DNA of 64,000 nucleotides from Vanrija pseudolonga (lineage: Eukaryota; Basidiomycota; Tremellomycetes; Trichosporonales; Trichosporonaceae). The DNA lies in the NCBI RefSeq assembly GCF_020906515.1, contig NC_085849.1:2790001-2854000 (forward strand). Reading direction: 5' to 3'. Below are positions 9,684 through 19,940 of the stretch, piece after piece; position 1 is the first letter of the stretch, and each line of letters starts with the position of its first letter. A model generated the notes under the pieces. The model was given only the letters and a program-made list of their open reading frames with translations, did not search any database and was not told the DNA's origin. The translations under genes were made by a program, and so were the position numbers.

Positions 9684-11613
9684 ATGTCCAGTCCCGATCA
9701 GGGGCCGTCTTCCTCGGGAGCAGCAGGCAGCGGCGACGCCTCCGCCCCCACATCCCTTCCCTCCCTTCCCTCCAAGCGTCCCCTCTCGCCAGGCAGCAGC
9801 ACTGAGGACTCTCGCACGCCGCGCACACACACACCTGCTACTGCTGCTGCCGGCCCGTCGACCTCGCCCACGCCCGACGACGACGCGGACGAGCAGGTGG
9901 AGGACGCGCTCGACGCCAGCGCCGGCGCGCAGCCCGTCACCACGGAAGAGTGGTACGAGCTGCAGTTCAAGTGGTCGGGCAAGAGCTTTGACCTGCGCGT
10001 GAGCTCGAGCGACCTGTGCGTGCTGTTATCGCGGGCAGAGCTGACTCGGCACAGAGTGTACGACCTGCGTACCCAGATCGAGACGCTCACGTCCGTGCCG
10101 CCCGACGCGCAGAAGATCCTCGGCCTCGTGCGCGGCAAGCTCGGAGGCGATGTTGACGGCGTGCGGATAGGCACGCTTGGCGTCAAGCCCAACGCCAAGT
10201 TCACGCTCGTCGGTACTCCAGAACACCTGCGCTTCAAGGAGCGCGAGGGCCCGCCCCCGCCAGACGAGTTCGATATCGCCTACTCGTCCGCGCGTCCCTC
10301 TGGTGCGCGCAAGCTCATTCCCCCTGCGGACGACCCAAGGAATAAGCGTCAGGTCGAGAAGATCATCATCAAGTATCCAATCACGGTGGGTTGATCGGCG
10401 GTGGATCGGTGCTTACTGCGCTAGGTTATGAATGAACCGCGCGAGGGCAAGGGGCTTCTAGTGCTCGACTTGGACTATAGTGAGCTTGCTTCCCAATTCA
10501 AGCTGAGCTGACATCCCAGCGATGGTCGACTCGCGTCCGCTTCTAGACGGGGCACTACCACCACTGGAGTGTGCGCGTCCCGGGCTGCATGAGTTCCTGG
10601 AGCGGTGAGCTTCCCAGGCTGACGTCCTAGCTGACATCAGCGTCTACCCATTCTACGATATCGTGGTCTGGAGCCAGACGAGCTGGATGTGGCTCGAGAG
10701 CAAGCTCGTCGAGCTCGGCGTGCTTGGCGGCGAGGGACGTTACAAGGTGGGTGGCCTCCTCCTATCGGCCTGACACCCGCTCAGATTTGCTTCGTGGCGG
10801 ATCGGACGACCATGTTTCCAGTGAGTTGGGCGACTGCCACCTCGTACTTAGCCTGACCCGCCCCAGATCTTCAGCGAACGTGGCGGCAAGTTGATCAAGC
10901 ATGAGTGAGTAGACTCCATGTGCATCCCCGGCAAGCCATGTGCATCCTCCATCTCGCGGTTGCTTGCCGCCGGTCGTTGGCCGCCTCGCACCGCTCCGCA
11001 CAGCATCGGCATCGCCGACGCCACACGCTGCCCGCTAAGGACCAAAGTCTCACCTTCGCACAGAGTTAAACCACTGGCGTATTTTTGGGCCACGTTCCCG
11101 CAGTGGTCACCCAAGAACGTACGTACTTGCTTGCACAGTGACAGGGCTCACACTCAGACCATCCACATTGACGACCTTGCGCGCAACTTTGCCCTCAACC
11201 CCAGTGAGGGACTCAAGGTTTGTCGGGTGCGAGTGTGTGCAGCACGAAACTAAATGTGCGCGACAGATTCGTGCATACAAGGGAGCCGGGACTCCGGATG
11301 GGCTGCGCGACCGAGAACTGGACAAGCTCGGTGCATACGTACGTCAGGCGCGGGGTGATTTTGCGGGGTCGGTCGGGGGTTACTGACTTTAGGTTCAGCT
11401 GACGGAAATTGCCGAGCACGTGAATGATTTCACCACGCTTGACCATTCGGTGAGTGCCAGCGATGCGATGATTGTTTTGCATGACAACGGTTCCCAGCTG
11501 ATATCATGCAGCGTTGGAAGAAGAGGCAAGCCACTGCCCGTCCGCTGGGTGGTGAGAGTGGAGCTGTGGGGGGTGGCCCGTCGGATGGAACGGCTGGAGG
11601 CAACAGTGGCTAG
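9684..11613 (+). CDS. UBLCP1: Ubiquitin-like-domain CTD phosphatase (UBLCP1-type), 440 aa
   Basis: Twelve exons: 9684-10015, 10055-10385, 10425-10479, 10520-10604, 10641-10746, 10785-10820, 10867-10904, 11064-11118, 11158-11217, 11267-11338, 11399-11449 and 11512-11613. Introns are 36-62 nt except the seventh (159 nt). A Ser/Thr/Pro-rich N-terminal extension of about 90 residues precedes a ubiquitin-like domain (VYDLRTQIETLTSVPPDAQK and onward). The FCP/SCP-type HAD phosphatase domain starts at LLVLDLDYTMVD, in which Asp236 and Asp238 are the DxDxT nucleophile and acid/base, and continues through VVWSQTS and the HIDDLARNF motif. UBLCP1 enzymes dephosphorylate nuclear 26S proteasome and can act on the Pol II CTD. 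The start of exon 11 could also be 11393 (TTTAG acceptor), which would add two residues. Catalytic residues are intact. Confidence 0.92.
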
Positions 11614-11635
11614 AGGCAACAGTGGCTAGAGGCAA
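11597..11635 (+). repeat. 16-bp perfect tandem repeat across a stop codon
   Basis: The unit GAGGCAACAGTGGCTA occurs twice in direct succession and begins a third time. The first copy encodes the last residues and the beginning of the stop codon of the UBLCP1-type gene; the next copy lies in the 3' untranslated region. Confidence 0.8.
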
Positions 11636-13256
11636 GCTACCCGACCCTTGATCCGTCATGTCTACCATCCCTGTCGGATGTTCCATTCCCCTTCACACTT
11701 GTGACTTGTCACATCACGTAAACCCTATGGGTTAGACTGGCGTCGCGCGTGCCATGAGCGCGGAGTCTACAGAGATGTACAAACCCAGTGTTCTAGCCAT
11801 TTCGGTTGCTGTGTAGGCTGTGGGAGTCATGGGTGTTGTTGTTGATGTTGATGTTTGTTGATGCGGGTGGCTTTCCAATTGATTCTGGATCTGCTTGTCG
11901 GTTGTCAGGTTGTCACTGTTGGTCGTCGACGCGTGTGTCTTCTTTTCGCTGGCAATGTTTATTTCCCGATTGGGTGCCAGTGGCGTCTGTCTGTTTTGGG
12001 TGGCGGTGTCGCTGGTCGCTGGTTGCTGTCGTCACGCGCCGTGCGGCTGTTCCGAGGCGCCGTGAGAAACAGGTTGGGCTTATACCATTCCCTGCCCTAG
12101 AGTTGAAACCGCTCCTCGCTCGCTCGCCCACGCCCGGAATCCTGGCTCGTGTCTCTCCCCGCTCTGAATTAATTTACGGCCATTAGGTCATGCAAGGGGG
12201 TTGAAGGAGGTTAGTGGCCGCAGCAGCAGCAGCATGGCAGCGTCGCGACAGCGCGACAGGGGCTGGGCTGCTGGGCTGCGCGAATCTGGACTAGACCAAA
12301 GCCACGTCCCATGCGCCCACCTTGGTCGTCGAGAGCAAAGCGACGATCTCGATGCTGCGTGCATGCATGCAGCACGCCAGAAGGCGCAGGTATGCGCATC
12401 TGAATCAAGCCTCGTTGAAGCAGCGTGCAGCTTGCGTCCTGAATGAATCGCGGGGCGCAGCAGGGCCCGCAAGGCTTGGCTCGCGCAGGGCCATGTAGTA
12501 GCCGGTCAGCTGAGACTGATCCTGGCTGCAGACATGCCTGACGCTAGATACAGATCCGCGCGGTGCTGCTGCTGCAGCGCTGCTGTCGCCATGACGGCAG
12601 GGCGGGCGGCTGGCGGCTGAAATAGTCATGTTGCGAGAGACAGAGCAACGGCGGCTGCGGCGGTCGACGAGCGGCCAAGCAAGCAAGCCAGGCAAACCAA
12701 ACATGGCCCATTCCCCCTTCCCACTACGTCCACTGCCTTGCTGCTGCTCTGCTCGTCTCCCACATTCTCAACACACACACATTCCTTCCTTCTTTAGTAG
12801 TCAGTAGTAGCGTCGGAGCCACGGCGAGTGTAGCAGTAGCTTCGTTCCATTTCTCACTCGCCGCTGCCGTCGCCGCCGCCATCACACATCGACACGCGAC
12901 ACACTGCCAGGGGCTCTCACGGCTCACGTTCAAGGCCCGCAACACGACACTCGGACCACCCATCAGGCAGGTAGCATCGCGCACAGTGCCTTCTCGCCCG
13001 TGACATCTCACACACCACAGTGCAGGCAGGCAGCTCGAACACGGACACTACTCGACACTTGGACACTTTGATTATTCCACTTCTTAATCTAACCCATCAC
13101 CCACCACCACCACCACACACACCACACACGCCGCACACATCCTTTCCGGGCCACGCCGCACCCCGATCGATCGATCTCCCACACCGCCCCCCCCCCCCCC
13201 CCCCTTCCAGCGCCCACCGGCACGGCCGCACGCACACACGACAGCCCCCCACCGCG
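11636..13256. other. Long gene-poor interval and 5' leader of the DUF4203 gene
   Basis: No gene could be supported in these 1.6 kb. Several open frames exist on both strands but lack family similarity, good starts or splice signals. Short CAG/CTG runs occur near 12223-12235 and 12560-12575. From about 13080 the plus strand becomes C/A rich and includes a run of 17 C at 13188-13204, about 50 bases before the next ATG. Confidence 0.5.
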
Positions 13257-16200
13257 ATGCGCCTGGTCGCTACCCTCGGCCGGCTGGTGCTCGCCGCCGC
13301 GCTGGCCGGGCACGTCTTTGCGCAGCAGCAAAACCAGCCGTCGCCATCCTCGACCGCCACCGGCGCCACCGCGACGCCCACTGGCGGCAATAACAACAAC
13401 AACAACAGCTCGGCAGCTGCAAGCTCGTCGACGTCGCTGGCGAGCGGTGCACGCGTCGTACAGACCACAGTCACGAATCTCGTCCCCGGGCCCAGCGGGT
13501 CGCCGTCCGCTACCCAAACGTTCGTCCTCACCCTGACGCTAGACGCGGCGGGCAACAACGCCAGCCCCAGCAGCGGCGGCCAGAACGTGTCCCTCAGCGG
13601 CAACGGTAACGGCGGCAACGCGACGGTCAACCACAATGGCACGGGCAACGGCACGCTCAACGCAACCACCCCTGTGGTCTGGAACGACACGCTCGGGTAC
13701 ATCCCCTTCACGCCGCACCTCGACGCGGCGTTTGGCATGGGCGGCGCGCTCCTCATCCTCACCGGCATCCCTGTCGCCACGCTCGGCGGCAAGAACCGCT
13801 GGTCGGCGCTCGCCATCGTCTCGGGCTACTCGGTCGCGACGTTCTGTCTCATCATTATCCTCAGCTTTGGGTGAGACGCAAAAAAATGGGGGGCTTGGCC
13901 GCACAGAGCCAGGCGATCGGGACTAGCTAACACGCCACACAGTGTCGGACCGGCGCTCGCGCCCCCGTCGCCCAACCCGCCCTCGGCCGCCCTCCGCGGC
14001 CTGTACCTGCTCGCGGTCGGCGTGTCGACCATCATCGGCGCCGCCCTCGGCGTCTTCTTCTACACGTTTGCGAGATACTGGGTCGGTGCGGCCGGTGGCT
14101 TTTCGTTTGGCTGGTTCCTCCTCGCCCTCAAAAAGGGTGGCCTGCTGACCGACGTCGGCCCACGCTGGGGCCTCGTCGGAGGCTTCACTGTGCTTGCATT
14201 ACTCGCGGCCATGACCCCGAGGTTACACGAGTTTGTGATTCTCGGATCGAGCGCCTGGGTCGGCGCGACGGCGTTTACCCTTGGTGTCGATTGCTTCACA
14301 CGTGCTGGACTGAAAGAGGTGAGGCATGGGACGAGCCAACCCGCACGACGCTAACGGCTAGTTTTACATCTACAACCTGGGGTACCCCAACCTCTTCCCG
14401 AGCCTCAATGGGGGCAAGTACCCCCTGACGCAGAACATGCAGGTCGAGCTGGGTGTCATTGCCGCTGCGGCACTGGTGAGTGGGCAGGAGCGGAAAAGAG
14501 CCACAACTGACAATGGCAGATCGCCGGCATGATTCAGTTCAAGCTGCTCAATGTGCTGAAGAAGCGACGCAGACAGATCAAGGAAGAGGAGGAGGCGCGC
14601 ATCGAAGCCGATGAGATTTCACGTGCTGCCGAGCAGTTCAAGAATGTTGGTGCCGAGCTCGCACGCTGGGAGGGCAAGCATGGTGAAGGCGGTGGCGGTG
14701 GCCATGACTTTGACCCCCATGGCTCCGAGACCAAGACTCTGTCGTACAGCCCCGCGCTGCCCAAGCTCGGCTTCGACGGCCACGGTAACGCCGCCTCGCA
14801 CTCGACCCTCGTCAGCAGCGCCGGCCACAAGGAGGTGCTCACCTCTGACTCGGACAACACGCACAAGAGCAACGCGTCGGTGAGACGCCTGAGCCTCCTC
14901 GAGGAGATGGGCTTCGAGCTGCCTCAGGAGCGCCACCTCGAGCCAGACTCCGCCGCCGGAGCTGTCAAGCCCCCTGTGAGCCCGACCACGCCGCCCACCG
15001 TCACCCCGCCTGTCGACACCGACCTCGAGCAGAAGCTTGCCCTCCTCGCCGAGGTCAGACGCGCTCGCCAGAGCATCAGATCTTCAATGGACCAGCTCCG
15101 CTCCGGAACCCCTACGAATGGCGACAACACCCCGCACCACGAGCGCGCCGGCAGCACTGCCAGCAACCACCCGTTTGACGGTGCCACTCGCAGCCGACAC
15201 GACTCGACGACCAGCAACAGACTCCTCGATGGCGCCGTTGTCGTTGGCGCTCGCCCCACCTCGCCTGCGAGCAGCAAGGTGCTTGATGGCGACCGCCCTC
15301 GTAGCCGCTTCGACTCGACCGCGAGCAGCATGATGCTCGACGGTGGTGGTGGGGGCGTCATGAACCGCGGCAGACACGACTCGATTGCCAGCAGCAACCT
15401 GCTCCTCGACGACGTTACCGGCCACACCCGCCAGCAGTCTGCCACCAGCGCCCACCTTCTTGCAACGAGCTTTGACGAGCCCCGCTCGCGCCGTGACTCG
15501 CTTGGCCCTCGCACCTTTGCCCCTGCCGACTCTGACCCACGCCCCTCGATGTCTGCCCGGGAACCCAGGATGTCGTTATCCGAACGCCCTCGCCCGCTCT
15601 CCGACTGGGAGCAGTACCTCGCCGAGCGCAACGTTGTGGTTCCTCCGCCCGCCCCTGCGACTGTCGAGCCTACCTCGCCTACCGGCCCGCCTCCCGCCCT
15701 CGGCCGCCGCAACAGCGACTTTGCCGTCGTCTCACAGGGTGTCGCGCAGGCCCTCAACAAGCGCGACCCCGCTGTCGGCGGCTCGCTCGACCGCCGCGGT
15801 GAAATGTCCCCTGGACGCGAGTACGGCGCGCAGCTCAACGCCACCCTTCAGCGCTCGCTCTCGAGCGACCAGGCGCCACTCGCCAGGCCCGGCCGCCGCC
15901 CGTCGGTCGACAAGGCCCCCAAGGCGCGTGCCATGACCAACGAGGAGTTTGCCGAGCGCCACAGGCAGAAGCTCACTCAGATGCAGGACCGCGCCACGGG
16001 TCCTATCCGCGAGGAGATTGCCATTGCCGAGGCCAAGGAGAAGTACACGGCGCAGCAAAAGGCGGAGCGTGAGGAGCAGCGCCGCCGCGAGCGTGAGCGC
16101 GCAGAGCGCGAGCAGCGCAAGGCCGCGGCGCCGGAGAGGAAGGATGTCAAGGTGAAGGAGGCGCCAGCGACGACGGCCAAGGTCAAGGACGCCGCGGCCA

Positions 16201-16564
16201 CCACTGCGGCACCCGCCGCCGGACTGGAGCAGCTCGTCGACAACACTGCGCCACGTGCTGCCGACCGCGCACGCCGCACTGACGAGTGGCGCCGCAGCGT
16301 CATGCCGACTCTGCAGGCCACTTCGCCCGTCACCTCGCCGGTTACGTCCCCTGTCACGTCGCCAGCCAAGCAGAGTGTCCCACTCCGCCCTTCTGGCCCG
16401 ACGCGCCGCTCAACTGCCGACCTGTCGCGCGGTTACACGCGCGGCGACACCGCCGGCCGCCCCGGACTTGACCGCCGCGGCAGCATGGACCCTCTGCGTG
16501 GCAACAACACGGGCACCAACGGCCGCCGCAGCCGCGGCGGCGACCGCGTTGTCAATGCGTCGTA
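13257..16564 (+). CDS. DUF4203 (TM198-like) seven-TM protein with long cytoplasmic tail, 1049 aa
   Basis: Exons 13257-13870, 13943-14318, 14362-14475 and 14520 to the stop near 16563-16565; introns are 72, 43 and 44 nt. A signal peptide (about residues 1-22, ending VFAQ) is followed by an Asn/Ser/Thr/Gly-rich ectodomain with many N-glycosylation sequons. Seven hydrophobic segments then form the TM7S3/TM198-like domain (about residues 160-400), with YIPFTPHLD just before the first. A basic, coiled-coil start (KLLNVLKKRRRQIKEEEEAR) opens a tail of about 640 residues that is Ser/Arg/Pro rich. The tail contains degenerate repeats of SRxDSTxSxxLLDG (about 15160-15420), a charged helix near 15930-16130 and a PVTS repeat. 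Function in fungi is not known to me; a plasma- or endomembrane protein is likely. Confidence 0.85.
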
Positions 16565-16565
16565 A

Positions 16566-17362
16566 AGCAAGCAACGCAGCAACACCCACGGAAAAACAAC
16601 AACACCACCAGCCTGTTCATACCATTAGAGTCGAGTCGAGTCATCATTGTACGTTTAGGGGGCCCAAGGACGAGCGCACGCGCACGCGCAGCGCACGAAA
16701 GGAACGCAGCAAAGGACACTACCACCCAGTCCCACCACCCGACTTGATACATTACCACCATATTATTCTGCTGGCGGGAGGGGAGCGAGCGCAGCAGCAT
16801 GCATGTTTTCACAAGCGAGGGGTGGGGTAGGGGTGCTGAGCTGGGCTGAGCTGGGCTGGGCCGGGCTATGGACTGAGGGCTACATGTAGTTTGGGTGAGG
16901 CGGCTGCGTCGCGGTCGGCCGGGAGGGTGTGCCTGATGTCTAGTAGACCATGCAACAGTGCGGTGTCGACACGCTGAATCAACCGCCGCCAGCGCCGCTG
17001 CTCCATGTCTATCGCCGTCCAGTTAGTTGACTGACATCATCACTGCCCTCGCGGCCATGCTGGCATACTCCCGAGTCCGAGAGCCAGGGCCTCCACACCA
17101 CCAACCACCACAACACCGCCACCACACCCACACACATCTCGCTCGAATAGCTCTGCATATCAGCCGCACGAAGATGGGAATCTACGCGTGACAACAATAA
17201 ATTGGGCGGCGAGAGCAGTATCATAAAAGAGAGGGGAAAGCGGAGGGAATGAGACTGGAGACGATCGCCCGAGAGCAACTACCCAGAACGAAATCGAAGC
17301 GGACCGAAAGGGGTATACGCGACACGGAGAGAAGAAGGGAGTGTGGGATCGGCGTGAGCCGT
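16566..17362. other. Intergenic between convergent genes
   Basis: The 797 bases hold the 3' ends of two convergent genes. A GAGCTGGGCT direct repeat occurs near 16836-16862. No gene is seen. Confidence 0.5.
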
Positions 17363-17771
17363 TTAGTCGGACTCGTCGTCGTCGTCCTCCTGGCTACAAC
17401 GGGGTCAGTAACAGCAAAGAAAAGCACAGAAAAGCAAAGACTCACACAGGAGCCTTGGCCTTCCTGGGCTTCTTGCCGTTGCTGGCGTCGTAGGCAGCCT
17501 TCTCGCGGGCGGCACGGTCCTTGTCGGCGTGGGCCTTGTCCTCGTAAGGCTTCTTCTCGGCGTCCGACATCTCCTTCCACTTGGCACCGAGGAGACGGCC
17601 AACGTCGCCGAAGCCGGCGTCGGCGTTCTCCGACTTGATGCGCTCACGCCAGTCCTGGACGAAGAACATGTAGGCGGAGAGGGCGCGCTTGGGCTTGTTG
17701 GGGTCCTTCTTTCCGCGCTTGGCCTTGGTGTCGACGACCTTCTTGGAGTCCTTGGCAGAAACCTTGGGCAT
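17363..17771 (-). CDS. NHP6: HMG-box chromatin protein, NHP6-type, 118 aa
   Basis: Exons 17446-17771 and 17363-17393 with a 52-nt phase-2 intron. The protein is a single HMG box (about residues 25-95) behind a Lys-rich N-terminal arm: [20 protein letters not shown] begins helix 1 and contains the SAYMFF core that bends [22 protein letters not shown] is helix 2 to helix 3. The small last exon encodes an acidic end (QEDDDDESD), which is unusual for yeast Nhp6 but common in animal and plant HMGB proteins. Members of this family bind DNA without sequence preference and work with FACT in nucleosome reorganisation. Length and box match Nhp6. Three further in-frame ATGs upstream are not needed, and this ATG is the first one next to conserved sequence. 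Confidence 0.92.
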
Positions 17772-19940
17772 CTGTTGTTGCACGCATCGTGGCCATTGGT
17801 GAGATGGAGTGGAGTGTGTGAGAAGGGTTGAATCGGTGTGTGAGTGTGGTTGCATGGTGGGTGGCCAGTCGGTGAGTGTCGGCGAGGACGTCGGCGACGG
17901 TGATCGGCGATGGTGACGACGGCCAATGTCAACAGTGCGAGATGGTTGAAAATGTGTCATTGGATGGCAAACACGTGCGGCCGGGGCGTATTCAAAGAGG
18001 CAGGCGTCATCACGGCGTGGGGTGAGATTTGGGCAAGCCGAGTTTGGTGTGGTGGGACCGGTAGATGGCAGGAAATTAAGCGTCAGTACTTGGTATCGAT
18101 AACGGCGAGACATGGGGAAGGCGGTGGTGAGTGGGGGAAAGGTGGTCGTATCAAGTGAGCCAGCCTGGGTGTGTGTTGTGGCAGGCTGGATGATGGGTGG
18201 TTGACGCGTCTGGGTGGGAGGGAAGGTGGCATCCCATGAGGCTAGCCAGCCCCGGCACCAGAACTGGGTCCCAGGCGACCGCGACCGCCTTCCTCGCGAC
18301 GTCGGACGGCGCATCCACCGCAAATGGGCGCCGAGGACGACGGTAAGGGTATGGCTGGGTGCGTACTGGGTGGGGGAAGACAATGGGAGAGACGCGGTGG
18401 GTGGTACCTCGCCGTGTGGGTCATGCACCGTGGCTGCTTGGGCTGGCGGCGACGGCTCAGACGTCACTGGCAGTATAGCAGCCGCGAAAAGCTTCTCTTG
18501 CCTTTTGGACTCGAGGGCAAGGCGATGTGCAAGTGTTGTGACTGGGCGAGTGCAGCGTGGGTGGGGGTGGATGGATGAAATCACCCGCCACGCGCGGCAC
18601 CGCGTCACAACATGACAAGGGTAAACAATGGTTGGGTGGATGGGTGTGTGTGGTTGGGTGAGAGGGAAGATGTGTGGATGAGGTCGTCGCGATGGATCGC
18701 GAAGAGCGCGTAAAGCACGGTGGGGGGGCATGGGATGTGTGTACGAGCTCGTCTTTGGGTGGTGGACATGTTGCTCGTCATGTGTGGGTCATTGTACGCA
18801 CTGTTGTTTGTGTTGGCTGGGGGTGTGGGTGGGTGGTTGGCTGGTGGTTGCTGGTTGAGTGGTGGTCACTACTGGGTGGTGGGTGGTTGGGTGGTGAGTG
18901 GTGGTGGGTGGGTGGGTGGGTGTAGAGTGAGCAGCAGCAGCGGTTCTTAGTAGTATGGCTGGGAAAGAGCCAGCGAAAGGAGTGGTGAGCGTGTGCTGCC
19001 GCAACCACGGGCAGACGGAATCAATTTTTGTTGGCCCATTTGGCTCATGTTGCGCCTGGGTCGACTGGGCCTCTGGCCTTGCACCCTGGCAAGCGAGTGA
19101 TGCCAGCCAGTTCAGCCAGACTGGCCTGGCGCGCGCTGGCGCCCTGCCCTGTTTGTCTGCCTGCACCTGCCTGGGCTTGCCTTCCCTCACTCGCTGATGC
19201 TGCCCTTCCGCCCTGCCGCCCATCCACCCACCCACCCACCCACTGCCCCACTCAGCCAAACACTCTCACCCCCCCCAGCTAATTGGTCGCACACGCGCAC
19301 TACAGGATCAATTCACGTGACTTTTGGCAGCATTTGGATCACGCCCGGCGTATGGGCGCAGGGCGTGCAGGGCGGGCGGGCCAGCCGGCACTGTGGGCGG
19401 GGCACGCAGCCTGCCTGGTGGCTGGGCTTGGTGGGGCTTGCATACCTGCGATAGCACTGCACCAGTGTACCAATGCATGCCAGCCTAGGCTCTGGCTCTC
19501 TGCCCGCCCGCCCACCAGCCAGTTGTGCATACGTGCACCCCCACCACCAGCACTCACCTCACCCACTCCCGCCTCAACCCAGTGTCCGCCCGCCCAGCCA
19601 AATTGCCCATAGTGTGAGCCTGTGTGTCTGTGTGTGTGTGCCGGCCTGATGCCTGTCTGTGCCGCTCGCCTGCATGCGCTGCGCTGCGCGCGCTGCCGTT
19701 GCTCGCCTCCGCGCACCGCATCTATGTGCAATTACCAAAGGTCGCTAGCAGCATACGGAGTTATGCGGGCGTTATCCTCACTGTGGCAATGTAGAGGCAG
19801 ACCTGCAGAGCAAGTACCAGTGCCCATACATAAGGTCCATGAAGGTCGTGACTGTCTTTCGTAAAGTGCGGATGCAAAGTGACAATAGGTAGGTGGGGTG
19901 ATGGTCTAAACGTCATCGAGACGAGGCAGAGAGTCATATG
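17772..19940. other. 2.2-kb gene-free, low-complexity interval
   Basis: This is upstream of the NHP6-type gene and downstream of the next minus-strand gene. It holds a G/T-rich block at about 18640-18930 (GGGTGG and GGTTG units) and a CCCACC run near 19220-19245. Further C-rich and G-rich stretches follow to about 19700. Open frames here are by-products of composition. No gene, tRNA or transposon is recognised. Confidence 0.5.
18810..18925 (+). repeat. GGGTGG/GGTTG tandem low-complexity block
   Basis: Units of GGGTGG, GGTTG and GGTGGT alternate for over 100 bases and end in four GGGTGGG-type steps at 18906-18922. At least four G-runs lie close together, so a G-quadruplex on the plus strand is possible. 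Confidence 0.6.

Noticed and set aside
11806-12186. Plus-strand frame with a hydrophobic start
   Set aside because: No splice context, unusual codon use, no similarity to a known family; looks like composition.
18789-19259. Long frames in the G/T-rich and C-rich block
   Set aside because: Translations are only repeats of Pro/Thr/His or Gly/Trp/Val from simple sequence.
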